Positions 1 to 9,600 of a DNA stretch of 48,087 nt are shown piece by piece. Position 1 is the stretch's first letter; every line of letters starts with the position of its first letter. The stretch spans positions 1 to 48,087 of the forward strand of contig JBJMQW010000276.1 in assembly GCA_045802495.1 (NCBI GenBank). The letters are read 5' to 3'. The notes beneath the pieces were generated by a model. It searched no databases, had not been told where the DNA came from, and saw only the letters and a program-made list of their open reading frames with translations. The position numbers and the translations under genes were made by a program. This stretch comes from AP-15 sp045802495 (GTDB lineage Bacteria > Pseudomonadota > Alphaproteobacteria > ATCC43930 > CGMCC-115725).

Positions 1-541
1 CGACCACCGTTCCGCCAACACGGCGAATTGTGGAGACGTATTCTGGGCAGATTCCCTGCACAGCGACGGAACCAAACCCTCGGTCGAGTACGTTAACCGA
101 TTAACAAAAAACGTTAATATCTGATGGGAGGGACCGAATGTGGGCCACATTTCCGGCAGCCGCCATGCTCCCCGCGCAGGCGCAGCCCGACCCTGCTGAA
201 GTGGTGTTTTGAAAGAGGAAAAAGGGCGCCAGGCTCTGCGAGCATACGGAAAAAGCGTGCAGCGAGCTGCTCAAGATCAATCCTGAGATAGCGACAGGTT
301 CGTGCCAGAGGGTCGAGCCGAACCTGGAACGATCTGGCTCTACTGTACCACCGCCCGGTTCGAAGAAGCGGGCATCCGCCCAACCTTAGGTGTGGACTAG
401 ACTAGGCTGGCCGCCAAGGCGTGTGCCGCGGCTCGGGGATGGCCGGGCCAAAGCCCGGCCACGACGACGGAGTGCTTCGTCTGTCTGGGTCTGAGCACCA
501 GACAAGAGGTCGGGGCGAGTCGCTGAGTCAGGCTCGGAACG
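1..541. other. left-edge region without a supported gene
   Basis: I see no convincing gene here. A plus-strand frame is open from the window edge to a stop near position 122 and could be the tail of a gene outside the window, but it is too short to judge. Around 90-117 there is an AT-rich patch with the heptamer ACGTTAA twice and a GTTAA/TTAAC inverted repeat, which could be a promoter or operator region. The only clear structure is the hairpin at 438-459, listed separately. Confidence 0.4.
438..459. repeat. REP-like palindrome (GGCCGGGC CAAA GCCCGGCC)
   Basis: A perfect 9-bp stem with a 4-base loop: TGGCCGGGC, then CAAA, then GCCCGGCCA. The surrounding text (GGGATGGCCGGG...CCCGGCCACGACGAC) resembles a dispersed palindromic repeat that I know from rhizobial genomes. 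It lies downstream of the minus-strand monooxygenase-like gene ending at 542, so it could also act as a terminator, but no T-run follows. Confidence 0.6.
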
Positions 542-850
542 TCACCCCGGCTGCAGAACGTGGATTACCCGGCTCGCGATCATGTCGCGGGTTTTGGCGG
601 CGTAGGCGGCCATATGCGGCGAGGCAGCGTGCGCCTTCAACGCATCCGGACTCTCCCATTTCTCGATCACGACAAAGGCGTCAGGGCCGAACTTGGCTTG
701 AAAGCTGCCGATGCCGTCGGCATCGATCGCCGGGCCGTATTCGATGCAGCCCTTCTCGGCGTGGACCGCCGGCATGTTGGCATGAAATTCCTTCAGGATC
801 GCGTCGCGCACGCCGGGCTTGGCGGTGATGATGGCGACAACATGGATCAT
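542..850 (-). CDS. antibiotic biosynthesis monooxygenase (ABM/YgiN-type) domain protein
   Basis: A 102-aa protein starting MIHVVAIITAKPGVRD, the usual beginning of the ABM/YgiN family: first strand, then 'KPG..D..L..F' and a first helix. It continues with 'HAEKGCIEYGPAID', the segment EKWESPDALKAHAASPHM and a final VIHVL strand. This is a full-length single-domain ferredoxin-like fold that normally dimerises. Family members act on quinones or similar small aromatics, or have no known substrate; the substrate here cannot be told. It is the last gene of a three-gene minus-strand set with the two related-fold proteins at 865-1483, 14 bp downstream of the nearer one. Confidence 0.85.
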   Translation of the reverse strand: MIHVVAIITAKPGVRDAILKEFHANMPAVHAEKGCIEYGPAIDADGIGSFQAKFGPDAFVVIEKWESPDALKAHAASPHMAAYAAKTRDMIASRVIHVLQPG

Positions 851-864
851 GGTGGCGGTTCCCC

Positions 865-1173
865 TCAGGCGATGCGTTCGAAGACGCTGTGGTGGCGGCT
901 CGTCGTCAAGGGGCGGATCTTTGGCGCCCAGTCGCCATAGCTTCCGGCCGTCTCCCAGGCCGCGCTCTTCAGCACATCCGGCGAGTCGAGCTCGTAGATG
1001 GTCAAATACCGTTGCATGCCGGCCACAATCGAATGCTCCAGCCGGTAGCGCGCTGCCGACCGCACCCCCGGCACCTTGGACAGCATCGGGAAATGCTCTG
1101 CGTCATAGACGCGGTTGAATTCGGCTTCGTGCTCGGCCGGGATGTCCAACTGTACAACAAAAATGTGGGGCAT
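865..1173 (-). CDS. small dimeric alpha-beta barrel protein, tandem paralogue A
   Basis: A 102-aa soluble protein (MPHIFVVQLDIPAEHEAEFNR at the start) with the pattern 'D..HFP.L..VPGV..A.RY', which I associate with DUF4286/EthD-like dimeric alpha-beta-barrel proteins. It is the same length as, and closely similar to, the next gene upstream (1175-1483). Shared stretches include 'KVPGVRS.ARYRLEHS', 'RYL.IYE.DS..V' and the C-terminal 'SVF.RIA'. The two genes are separated by one base, so this is a tandem duplication in one transcript. No catalytic residues can be assigned. The function is unknown; the neighbouring ABM protein suggests small-molecule oxidation or quinone chemistry. Confidence 0.8.
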   Translation of the reverse strand: MPHIFVVQLDIPAEHEAEFNRVYDAEHFPMLSKVPGVRSAARYRLEHSIVAGMQRYLTIYELDSPDVLKSAAWETAGSYGDWAPKIRPLTTSRHHSVFERIA

Positions 1174-1174
1174 A

Positions 1175-1483
1175 TCAGGCGATCCTTTGGAAGACGCTGT
1201 GCTGACGGTTGGTGGTGTGCGGCCGGATCTTGGGCTTCCAGTCGCCGAGGTCGGAGGCTTGCTGCCAAGCCGGGCTGTTGATCACCTCGGCCGAGTCGCA
1301 TTCATAGATCGCGAGATAGCGAGGCATGGTCGGCACGGTCGAATGCTCAAGCCGGTAGCGAGCGCAGGACCGGACACCGGGAACCTTGAGGATGGTCGGG
1401 ACGTGTTCCTCGTCGTAGATCCGATTGAAATCGGCCTCGAGATGCTGCGGGATGTCCATCTGAACGACATAGACATAAGACAT
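1175..1483 (-). CDS. small dimeric alpha-beta barrel protein, tandem paralogue B
   Basis: First gene of the three-gene minus-strand set; 102 aa, starting MSYVYVVQMDIPQHLEADFN. Length, start pattern and C-terminus (PHTTNRQHSVFQRIA) match the downstream paralogue at 865-1173, and the conserved core is 'YDEEHVPTILKVPGV'. The start is supported by a purine-rich AGGAGGAA stretch just upstream (read on the minus strand). The fold is probably ferredoxin-like and dimeric (EthD/DUF4286-type), inferred from the conserved pattern only. The substrate and pathway are unknown. Keeping two nearly equal copies side by side suggests a heterodimer or dosage effect. Confidence 0.8.
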   Translation of the reverse strand: MSYVYVVQMDIPQHLEADFNRIYDEEHVPTILKVPGVRSCARYRLEHSTVPTMPRYLAIYECDSAEVINSPAWQQASDLGDWKPKIRPHTTNRQHSVFQRIA

Positions 1484-1583
1484 TCGCGTTCCTCCTGCTG
1501 CTGGTGGGGTGGCTCGGAGATTAGGTGAAACCCGGCGCGACCACGATAGGGTTTACGAGGGTCGCCGCGAGACGGAGCAGATT

Positions 1584-1742
1584 ATGAAAACCCTTGGACA
1601 ACGTGTCCTGCTTCTGGTCGTTCTGGCGATCGCCGGATGCGCGCAGCTCGATCCGCGGTCGACGCAAATCGCGGTCCCATCCGCTGTACATAGTGATCGG
1701 CCAGGCGGTGACGGCGCGAGCGGGGGTGCGGACGGGATGTAG
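1584..1742 (+). CDS. small putative lipoprotein (52 aa)
   Basis: An ORF from ATG 1584, with a GACGGAG stretch about 8 bases upstream as a possible ribosome site. The N-terminus is a classic lipoprotein signal: MKTLGQR, then the hydrophobic run VLLLVVLAIAG, then Cys19, so the lipobox is A-I-A-G-C. The mature part is only about 33 residues, Gly/Ser/Ala-rich and without recognisable domains; it may be truncated, since the frame closes shortly before the next gene. I do not recognise a family. It would be an outer- or inner-membrane-anchored peptide. Confidence 0.45.
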   Translation: MKTLGQRVLLLVVLAIAGCAQLDPRSTQIAVPSAVHSDRPGGDGASGGADGM

Positions 1743-1762
1743 AGGCGGGTTCGAGGTCGGCG

Positions 1763-1942
1763 TCAGGCGATCCAACCGCCAAGTTCGGCGACGAGGAACA
1801 GACATCCCAGACAGATCCAAAAGATCGGTCCGACATAGGTGATTGCCCACTCAGAGACCGCGTATGTGGTCTCCAGCAACGGGTCGTTCGATAAATCCGG
1901 AACGTCGTCGAGCCAAAGGGGCTCCCGGAGAGGCTCAGCCAT
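1763..1942 (-). CDS. unrecognised 59-aa single-TM protein downstream of kup
   Basis: A short ORF reading MAEPLREPLWLDDVPDLSND at the N-terminus. An acidic stretch is followed by one clear hydrophobic segment (about residues 33-55, YVGPIFWICLGCLFLVAEL) and the end GGWIA. Third codon positions favour G/C, as in neighbouring genes. It lies 138 bp downstream of the first kup gene on the same strand, at the end of the potassium-uptake island, so it may be cotranscribed. No strong ribosome site is visible. The family is unknown. A small transporter-associated or stress membrane peptide is a guess from position only. Confidence 0.5.
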   Translation of the reverse strand: MAEPLREPLWLDDVPDLSNDPLLETTYAVSEWAITYVGPIFWICLGCLFLVAELGGWIA

Positions 1943-2080
1943 GGATGCGCCGTCACGAATAGGCGCTCCGATTTATTGCGGATGGCATATGAATTCGATG
2001 AGCGGTTGGGGTCCGACTCGTAAAGAGCGGATAAAGACCGCCCCTAGGGACGGCGGAACGACGGCCGGGCTCGGCCCGTT

Positions 2081-4069
2081 TCAGATCTCGATTTGGCCGC
2101 CGAGCTCCACCACGCGGTTTGGCGGGATGCGGAAAAATTCGGTTGCGTCGAGCGTGTTGTTCGACATCACTATGAAGAGCTTGTCGCGCCAATGCCATAA
2201 CTCAGTGCGGCGCCTGCGCGGCCGCGGCCGCAATTTTTCACGCCCGATGATGAACGAGGTCTCCATCAGGTTGAAATGGAGGCCGCCAACCCGGCACTGA
2301 GCGAGGGCCCGCAAGACATTCGGCTCGTCCGTGAACCCATAGCGGATGCGGATTGTGTAGAAGCGCTTGCCGAGCTCGCTGATGTCGAGGCGCTGGTCGT
2401 CCGGGACATGCGGCACGTCTTCGGTCTCGACCAGCATCATTATAACGCGCTCATGCAGCACCTTGTAGTGCTTCAGCGCATGCAGCAGTGCGACCGGGAC
2501 ATGCGCCAGGTCGCGGGTCATAAAGATTGCCGTTCCCGGGATACGAGCCGGCTTTGCGGGATCGAGGCGCTCGACAAACTGGCGGAGCGGCAACGCATCG
2601 CGGCTGCGCAGCTCGGCCAACAGCCGCCGGCCGCGCCACCAGGTGGCCATGATCGTGAATACGACCGCGGCCACGGCGATCGGGAACCAGCCGCCGCCGG
2701 CGATTTTCAATAGATTGGCGCTGAGAAAGGTCAGATCGACAATGCCAAAGGCGGCAAATATCGGCACCGCCAGGGCGAGGCTCCAGCCCTGGCTGCGCAT
2801 GTAGAGAAAGGCGAGGCCGGTCGTGATCGCCATCATGCCGCTGACCGTGATCCCGTAGGCGGCACCCAAATTGTCGGATGACTGGAAACCCAACACCAGA
2901 ATGATGACGGCGGCGAGAAGGGCGCTGTTGATGCGCGGTGCGTAGACCTGCCCGATTTCCTGCTCGGAGGTGTGGCGGATCTCGAGCCGCGGCAGATAGC
3001 CGAGCTGAACCGCCTGGCGGGTGATCGAGAATGCGCCGGAAATTACCGCCTGCGACGCGATGATCGTCGCGATCGTCGCCAACGCGACCAATGGGTAGAG
3101 GCCCCATTCGGGAACGAGGCGGTAGAAGGGGTGTTCGAGGGCGGCAGGGTTCCCGAGCAGGACTGCGCCCTGCCCGAAATAGTTCAGCACCAGCGCCGGA
3201 AAGACGAGCCCGAGCCACGCTCGGCGCAACGCCGAGCGGCCGAAATGTCCCATATCGGCGTAGAGGGTCTCCGCGCCGGTTACGGCGAGAAAGACCGCGC
3301 CCAGCATGAAGAAGCCAGGCCAAGGCTTGTCGAGGAGCAGCACAAAGCCGTTGATCGGGTTGATTGCCAAGAGGATGCGAGGGTGCTGCGCGATCCCCCA
3401 GATGCCGAGCAGCCCGAGCACGGCGAACCACACCAGCATCACCGGCCCGAAGAGCCCGCCAACGGCAGCCGTCCCCCGCCGCTGCACCAGAAACAATCCC
3501 GCCAGGAGAACGAGCGAAATCGGTATCACATAAGGCTCGAAGAGCGGGGTAGCGATCTTCAGCCCTTCCACCGCGCTGAGTACCGAAATGGCCGGGGTGA
3601 TCACGCCATCGCCGTAAAACAGCGCCGCGCCGACCAGACCCGCCGCCATGATCCATAAATACCGCTTGCTTCCCCGGCTAGTGCTGCGCAGTACCAGCGC
3701 GGTCAGCGCGAGCAGCCCACCCTCCCCACGGTTGTCGGCCCGCATGATGACGAGCACGTATTTTACGGCGACGACCAGCACCAGCGCCCACACGATCAGC
3801 GAGAGCGCGCCGAGAATGGCGCGTTCGCTCAGATCGCCGAAATCGACAAGCGACTGGCGCACGGCATAGAGCGGCGACGTGCCGATATCGCCGTATACAA
3901 CGCCAAGCGCAGCGAGGGTGAGGCTGGAACCGGTGCTCAGGTGAAAGTCGTCCCGCTGTGCGGGGGTATCAATCGTCAAGGGAAAATCTTTGTTCGCTTT
4001 CGCAGCGCGTTTGGTTCGGAGTTGCGAAGTGGCGGGCGAGAACACGGATGACAAAAAGCGGATCACCAA
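2081..4069 (-). CDS. kup: Kup-family low-affinity potassium transporter (copy 1)
   Basis: Encodes a 662-aa K+:H+ symporter of the inner membrane, close to the usual Kup length. The signature first helix region GVVYGDIGTSPLYAVRQS is present, followed by YGDGVITPAISVLSAVEG and about 12 hydrophobic segments. A C-terminal cytosolic part ends in DATEFFRIPPNRVVELGG. The first ~45 residues (MVIRFLSS...) precede the conserved start, so the true start could be further inside. It is a tandem paralogue of the gene at 4639-6588; the C-terminal 20 residues are nearly identical. A direct-repeat element at 4183-4204, shared with the kdp promoter region, lies about 115 bp upstream and suggests KdpE-linked control. 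Confidence 0.95.
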   Translation of the reverse strand: MVIRFLSSVFSPATSQLRTKRAAKANKDFPLTIDTPAQRDDFHLSTGSSLTLAALGVVYGDIGTSPLYAVRQSLVDFGDLSERAILGALSLIVWALVLVVAVKYVLVIMRADNRGEGGLLALTALVLRSTSRGSKRYLWIMAAGLVGAALFYGDGVITPAISVLSAVEGLKIATPLFEPYVIPISLVLLAGLFLVQRRGTAAVGGLFGPVMLVWFAVLGLLGIWGIAQHPRILLAINPINGFVLLLDKPWPGFFMLGAVFLAVTGAETLYADMGHFGRSALRRAWLGLVFPALVLNYFGQGAVLLGNPAALEHPFYRLVPEWGLYPLVALATIATIIASQAVISGAFSITRQAVQLGYLPRLEIRHTSEQEIGQVYAPRINSALLAAVIILVLGFQSSDNLGAAYGITVSGMMAITTGLAFLYMRSQGWSLALAVPIFAAFGIVDLTFLSANLLKIAGGGWFPIAVAAVVFTIMATWWRGRRLLAELRSRDALPLRQFVERLDPAKPARIPGTAIFMTRDLAHVPVALLHALKHYKVLHERVIMMLVETEDVPHVPDDQRLDISELGKRFYTIRIRYGFTDEPNVLRALAQCRVGGLHFNLMETSFIIGREKLRPRPRRRRTELWHWRDKLFIVMSNNTLDATEFFRIPPNRVVELGGQIEI

Positions 4070-4638
4070 CCGGTTTGGTCGCCGAGGAGGTCTCGTTCAC
4101 AGTCGAAGTCACGCCGAAACCGGTAAAGCCCGGGCACAATGTCGCCCTATGATATTAAGAATCGAGATGGCTCAGCACGCTTCCGTATAAAGATTCCATA
4201 AAGATCGCTGCCGCTATGCTGTGTGGTGCATCCGAATGGCTGGCTATCAGATCGATGTCAGCTCCAAACTTAACTCTCAATTCTGCAACCAAGTACAAAA
4301 ACATTAGACACATTCAAAACAATGGTCTAACAAAAGTAATTTCCCATTCCGAAATCGTGTACGCGACTGCAAAAGCGGTATCATTGGATAATCTTGGTTC
4401 TCTTATCTGCTAGCCTAATATGCTATTTGAAGCGTGGCCGAACTTTTGATCTTGATTTACCATATGATGCCGAGGCAACTGCGAGAGCTTAAAGCTATCG
4501 AGCCGGCATAAGAATTCGATGCGAGATTGGACGGCTCGATCTAAAGGAGCTGTAAAGGGGGAGCCGGGCGCGCCCGTCAGCCGAGTTCGCTTGCTACATT
4601 CCCGAAAGCCCGCAGCACCTGGCGAGGCTGGTCTCTGC
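4070..4638. other. AT-richer intergenic stretch between the two kup genes
   Basis: About 570 bp without a supported gene. From roughly 4150 to 4530 the base composition is clearly more AT-rich than the surroundings. Short open frames here (for example a 65-codon one from 4216) have no family resemblance and atypical codon use. The stretch contains the promoter region of the downstream kup gene, including the candidate operator at 4183-4204. It may include old inserted DNA. Confidence 0.5.
4183..4204 (-). promoter_or_regulatory. candidate KdpE-type operator upstream of kup copy 1
   Basis: Read on the minus strand, two 11-bp direct repeats sit head to tail: TCTTTATGGAA and TCTTTATACGG. Eleven-bp-spaced direct repeats are the usual layout of OmpR/PhoB-family binding sites, to which KdpE belongs. 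Similar elements occur at 6656-6677 (before kup copy 2) and at 15214-15235 (before kdp). The element is about 115 bp upstream of the start codon. Binding by KdpE is an inference. Confidence 0.5.
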
Positions 4639-6588
4639 TCAAATCTCGATTTGGCCGCCGAGCTCGACGACACGGTTGGGCGGGATGCGGAAGAATTCGG
4701 TCGCATCGAGCATGTTGTTGGTCATCAGGCTGAAGAGCCGGTCGCGCCAGCGCCAGAGGCTAATGCGGCGCGGGCTCGGCCGCACCCGCTCACGCCCGAT
4801 GATGAAGGAGGTCTCCATCAGGTTGAAGCGAAGGCCGCCGACCCGGCACTGCGCCAGGGCGCGCAGGACGTTTGGCTCATCCAAAAAGCCGTAGCGGACC
4901 CGGATCGTGTAGAAGCCCTTGCCGAGCTCACCGATCTCGAGACGCTGCTCCTCGCGCACATGCGGGACGTCCTGGGTCTCGACCTGCATCATCACGACGC
5001 GCTCGTGCAGCACCTTGTAGTGCTTGAGGGCGTGAAGGAGTGCCGCAGGAACGTGCGCCAGGTCACGTGTCATGAAGATCGCCGTTCCCGGCACGCGCGC
5101 CGGTTTCTCGGGGTTGAGCCCCTCGACGAACTGACGCAGCGGCAGCGCGTCGCGGGCGCGCAGCTCGGCGAGCAGGCGTCGTCCACGCCACCATGTTGTC
5201 ATTACCGCAAAAAGCGCCCCGCCGATGATCAGAGGGAACCAGCCTCCCTCGGCGATTTTCAACAAATTGGCACCAAAAAACGAGAGATCCACGAGCAGGA
5301 ACACTGCGAAGAGCGGGATCAGCTGCCACGAACGCCATTTCGCGGCCATCCAAAAAAAAGTGAAGGCGAGCAGCGTATCGACCGTCATGGTGCCCGTTAC
5401 CGCAATGCCGTAGGCTCCGCCGAGTGCATCCGAAGATCGGAAACCGAGCACCGTCACCACGACCGCAACCAACAACGCCCAGTTCACACCGGGCACGTAG
5501 ACCTGCCCAATCGCTTGTTCCGAGGTGTGTCGCACCTGCAGTCGCGGCAGATAGCCGAGCTGCACGGCCTGACGGGTCAGCGAAAAGGCTCCTGAGATCA
5601 CCGCTTGCGAAGCGATTATCGTAGCCGTCGAAGCAAGCCCCACCAGCGGGTAAACCGCCCAGTCTGGGGCGAGGCGGTAGAACGGGTTCTCTATCGCCGC
5701 CGGGGTGGCGAGAAGAAGTGCCCCCTGCCCAAAATAATTCAGGAGCAAAGCCGGAAACACAAAACGCAACCAGCCCCGCCGAATGGGTCCCGGCCCGAAA
5801 TGTCCCATATCGGCATAAAGAGCCTCGGCCCCCGTCACCGCCAGAACGACCGAGCCCAGCAGTACAAAAGCTTCCCGGGGGTCGGCCACGATCAGATTGA
5901 TCGCATAACGCGGATCCAGGGCCTTGAGGATGGCTGGATTGCGCGCAATCTCGACAAGCCCGAGGAGCCCGATCGTGGCGAACCAAAGGATAATGATCGG
6001 GCCGAAGAACGCACCGACGCGGCCCGTCCCGTGGCGCTGCAGCACGAACAGGACGATCAATACTGCAAGCGTCAGGGGCAATACGTAGGGCTCAAGGGCA
6101 GGTGTCGCGACTTTGAGACCCTCGACCGCGCTCAGCACGGATATCGAAGGCGTCATCACGCTGTCGCCGAAGAACAGCGCCAAGCCAAAGAGCCCGGCTC
6201 CGAGAATCCAACGCGGATGCCGAGCGCCGGCGGCGCGAAGGGCCAGCACCGTCAGGGCGAGAATCCCGCCCTCGCCCCGATTATCGGCGCGCATCAGGAC
6301 GATCACGTATTTCACCGTGACGACGACCGTCAGCGCCCAGGCGATCATCGAAAGAACACCGAAAACGCGTGGCTCGGTGACGCCGGCGCCGTCCGCGAAA
6401 CACTGTCTGACGGCGTAAAGGGGCGAGGTGCCGATGTCGCCATAGACGACGCCGAGCGCAGCGACCGTCAGGCTGGAACCGACGCTCTCGTGAATGTCGC
6501 CCGGCCGTGCGGGCGTATCGAGTATCAAGGGTGGATTAGATCCGTTTGCCCAGCGCTTGGTGTCGTTCACGGGCCGATATCCCGTCAA
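4639..6588 (-). CDS. kup: Kup-family low-affinity potassium transporter (copy 2)
   Basis: A 649-aa inner-membrane K+:H+ symporter of the Kup/HAK/KT family. It shows GVVYGDIGTSPLYAVRQC near residue 50, FFGDSVMTPSISVLSAVEG, about 12 membrane segments, the conserved 'RPARPGDIHES' pre-helix segment and the same C-terminal end as copy 1. It follows kdpE by 141 bp on the same strand, so either its own promoter or readthrough from kdp is possible. An 11-bp direct-repeat element at 6656-6677 resembles those upstream of kup copy 1 and kdp. The two copies differ most at the N-terminus and in the cytosolic C-terminal third. Confidence 0.95.
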   Translation of the reverse strand: MTGYRPVNDTKRWANGSNPPLILDTPARPGDIHESVGSSLTVAALGVVYGDIGTSPLYAVRQCFADGAGVTEPRVFGVLSMIAWALTVVVTVKYVIVLMRADNRGEGGILALTVLALRAAGARHPRWILGAGLFGLALFFGDSVMTPSISVLSAVEGLKVATPALEPYVLPLTLAVLIVLFVLQRHGTGRVGAFFGPIIILWFATIGLLGLVEIARNPAILKALDPRYAINLIVADPREAFVLLGSVVLAVTGAEALYADMGHFGPGPIRRGWLRFVFPALLLNYFGQGALLLATPAAIENPFYRLAPDWAVYPLVGLASTATIIASQAVISGAFSLTRQAVQLGYLPRLQVRHTSEQAIGQVYVPGVNWALLVAVVVTVLGFRSSDALGGAYGIAVTGTMTVDTLLAFTFFWMAAKWRSWQLIPLFAVFLLVDLSFFGANLLKIAEGGWFPLIIGGALFAVMTTWWRGRRLLAELRARDALPLRQFVEGLNPEKPARVPGTAIFMTRDLAHVPAALLHALKHYKVLHERVVMMQVETQDVPHVREEQRLEIGELGKGFYTIRVRYGFLDEPNVLRALAQCRVGGLRFNLMETSFIIGRERVRPSPRRISLWRWRDRLFSLMTNNMLDATEFFRIPPNRVVELGGQIEI

Positions 6589-6655
6589 AAACCGGAACGT
6601 GCCGGTCCACCAGGTCGCACGTGATCACATCGAGATTGGTGGGAGTATAACGCTC

Positions 6656-6677
6656 ACCCATCAAGAATCCATAAATC
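6656..6677 (-). promoter_or_regulatory. candidate KdpE-type operator upstream of kup copy 2
   Basis: On the minus strand the half-sites are GATTTATGGAT and TCTTGATGGGT, in 11-bp direct-repeat arrangement, about 68 bp before the kup start codon. The core TTTATGGA is identical to that upstream of kup copy 1. Its place between kdpE and kup suggests that kup has its own regulated promoter. Confidence 0.5.
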
Positions 6678-9600
6678 CTCCTCGTGCCAGGTACAACCCC
6701 CTACGCGCCAGTCAAAGCGGCGCCGGGTATCAGGCGCGCTGCTCGGGCGGGAGTTGGAGGCGATAGCCGACGCCGAGCTCCGTCAGGATATGCATCGGGC
6801 GGGTCGGGTCGGGCTCGAGCTTTTGCCGCAGGCCGCGGATAAAGACCCGCAGATATTGCACCTCCTCCGCTTGGGCCGGCCCCCAGACCTCGCGCAGCAG
6901 ATGACGGTGGGTCAGCACCTTGCCGGCATGCATGACAAGATGCCGCAACAGGTCGAATTCCTTCGGGGACAGCTTGACCTCCTGGCCGCCGCGGATGACG
7001 TGGCGGCGCACGAGGTCGACGGTCAGGTCGCCCGACTCAAAGGCCGGCAACTCGCCCTGCGCCTGAAAGGCGTGGCGCAGCGCGGCGCGCAGCCGCGCCA
7101 TCAGCTCGGCCATGCCAAACGGCTTGCTGACATAATCGTCGGCCCCGAGGTCGAGCGCCTCGACCTTGGAGCGCTCGTCATGTCGGGCCGAGAGCACGAC
7201 GATCGGCACGGGCGATGTCTTGCGGATCTCGGAGATCAGCTCGAGACCGCTCCTGTCCGGGAGACCGAGGTCGAGTATGACCAGATCTGGCTTTTCGGTC
7301 TCCAGGAGCCGCATTGCACCTGCGGCATCTTCTGCCTCAATGATCCGGTAGTCGGAAACGGTGAGGCTGGTGCGCAGAAAACGGCGGATCGGCGGCTCGT
7401 CATCGACGACAAGGACAGTGAGCGGCCTAGCCATGGGCCATCACCGGGTGCCGTCCGGTCTCGATTTCCGCCACCACGGGCATGCGGATCATAAACACCG
7501 CGCCAGACCGGTCGCGACGGTTGCGGGCGACGATCCAGCCGCCCAAGGCCTCGACAAAGCCGCGGCAGATCGCAAGACCAAGCCCGGTCCCGGCGCGGCG
7601 GCGATCCTGCGCCTGCACCCGGTAGAATTTGTCGAAGATGCGTTCGAAATCGGATGGCGGTATGCCGGGGCCTTCGTCGACGACCTCGATCTCGACGAGC
7701 TCCCCGTCGCGGCTCGCACGAATGTCGATGCGACCGCCTACGGGCGAGTATTTTGCCGCATTGTCCAGTAGGTTGAACAACACCTGCTCGAACAGCACCG
7801 CATCGAGCCGCAGCATCGGCAGCCCCGGCTCGATATCGATCTCGACCCGATGTCCGGCAAGCACATTTCCAGCCCGCTGCAGCGCCGAGCCGACGATCTC
7901 GGAAACGTCGATCAATTCGAGCCTCAATTCGACCGCGCCGGATTCAAGGCGGGTCATATCGAGGAGGTTGGAAACGAAACGGTTCAACCGTTCGGCCTCT
8001 TCCTGCAGCGTGGCGAGCAGCTCTTCGCGGTCGGCGGCGCCATATTTTTCCGGGAAGCTGCGCAGGCTCGAGACCGTCCCGATGATCGACGCGAGCGGCG
8101 TCCGCAGATCGTGCGAGATCGAGGTCAGCAGCGCCGCGCGGAGCCGCTCGGTCTCGGCCAAAACGCGCGCCTCATCGAGCCCCTTTGCGAGCGAGATGCG
8201 CTCGATTGCGATCGCGGCCTGATCGCATAGCGCGTCCAGCAGCCGCCGTTCATCGGGCGTCATCAAGGGTCCGGGTGCATCACGGTCGATCCCGATCACT
8301 CCCACCGGGCCGCTGCCGGTACGCAGCGGCAAAAAAAGGCGTCGTCCGCCGGGCAAGGTGTCGGCGCCGCGCCCGGCCGGGTGATTGCGATCCCAGGTCC
8401 AGCGTGCCGCTGCCATATCTGCGCTATCCAGCTGGTCCTCGGGCGGGTATCCAGTCGCAACCTCCAGCCCATCCCCCACCCTTGCGGGCATCAACAGGAC
8501 GGTGCGGACTTTCAACATGGACGAGATCTGGTAGGCGGTCGCCCACAGCAGATCGTCGAGCGCCCCGATGCCCGCGACCTTGCGGCTGAACGCGTAGAGC
8601 TCGGCGGTGGTCTTGGCCCTGGATCTTGCGGTGACCATCTGGCTGCGAGTCCTCGCAGTCAGATTGCTGACGATGAGCGCCAGAATCAAAAAGCAAAATA
8701 AGGCGAGGACGTTCTCGGGGTCGGCAACTGTAAGGGTATAGAGCGGTGGCAGGAAAAAGAAATTATACGCGAGCATGCTCAATACAGCGGTGAACAGGGA
8801 CGGCCACAATCCCCAGGCGATGGCAGAGGCGATTACTGCCGTCAAAAACACGAGCGAGATGCTCTGGACCGCGATGAACTGCGTCAGCAGAAGACCGATA
8901 CCGAGCGCGACGGCGACCGCCGCCACGCTGCCGAGATAATGCGCCATCCGGACCGGCTCGACCCGCGGATGGGTCTGAACCGATTTTGGAGGAACGGACT
9001 CGCCATCATCGGACGAGATCACATGGACGCTGATCGACTCGGTCTTGCGGACCAGCTCGTGCACGACGGAGCCGTGCACCATTTCGAACCAACGCGAGCG
9101 GTTCGATTTGCCGATGACGATCTGGGTGATGTTGTTCGCCGTTGCGTAGGCGACGACCTCTTCGGCGATGTTGCGGCCAGGGATCGTGATCGTCGCAGCG
9201 CCGAGCCGTTCGGCGAGCCGCAAAAAGTCTGCGATGCGGTCGCGCTCGGGGTCCGTTAGACGTTGCGTCCGCGCCGTCTCGACGTAAATGGCTGTCCATG
9301 GGACCTGCAAGCGCTCGGCAACCCGTCGCGCGTAGCGGATCAAACCGGCGGTGCTCGGCGCTTCGCTGGCGCAGACGAGGATACGTTCGCCCGCTGCCCA
9401 AGGGCCCGCAATCGCATGCGCCCGCATGTGCGAGAGCAGCTGCTCGTCGACCCGCTGCGCGGTGCGGCGCAGGGCCAGCTCGCGCAACGCCGTCAGGTTA
9501 CCTTGCGAGAAATAATGACGAATGGCGCGTTCGGCCTGCCGCGGGACGTAGACCTTTCCCTCGCGCAGGCGCTTGATCAGGTCCTCGGGGGAAAGATCGA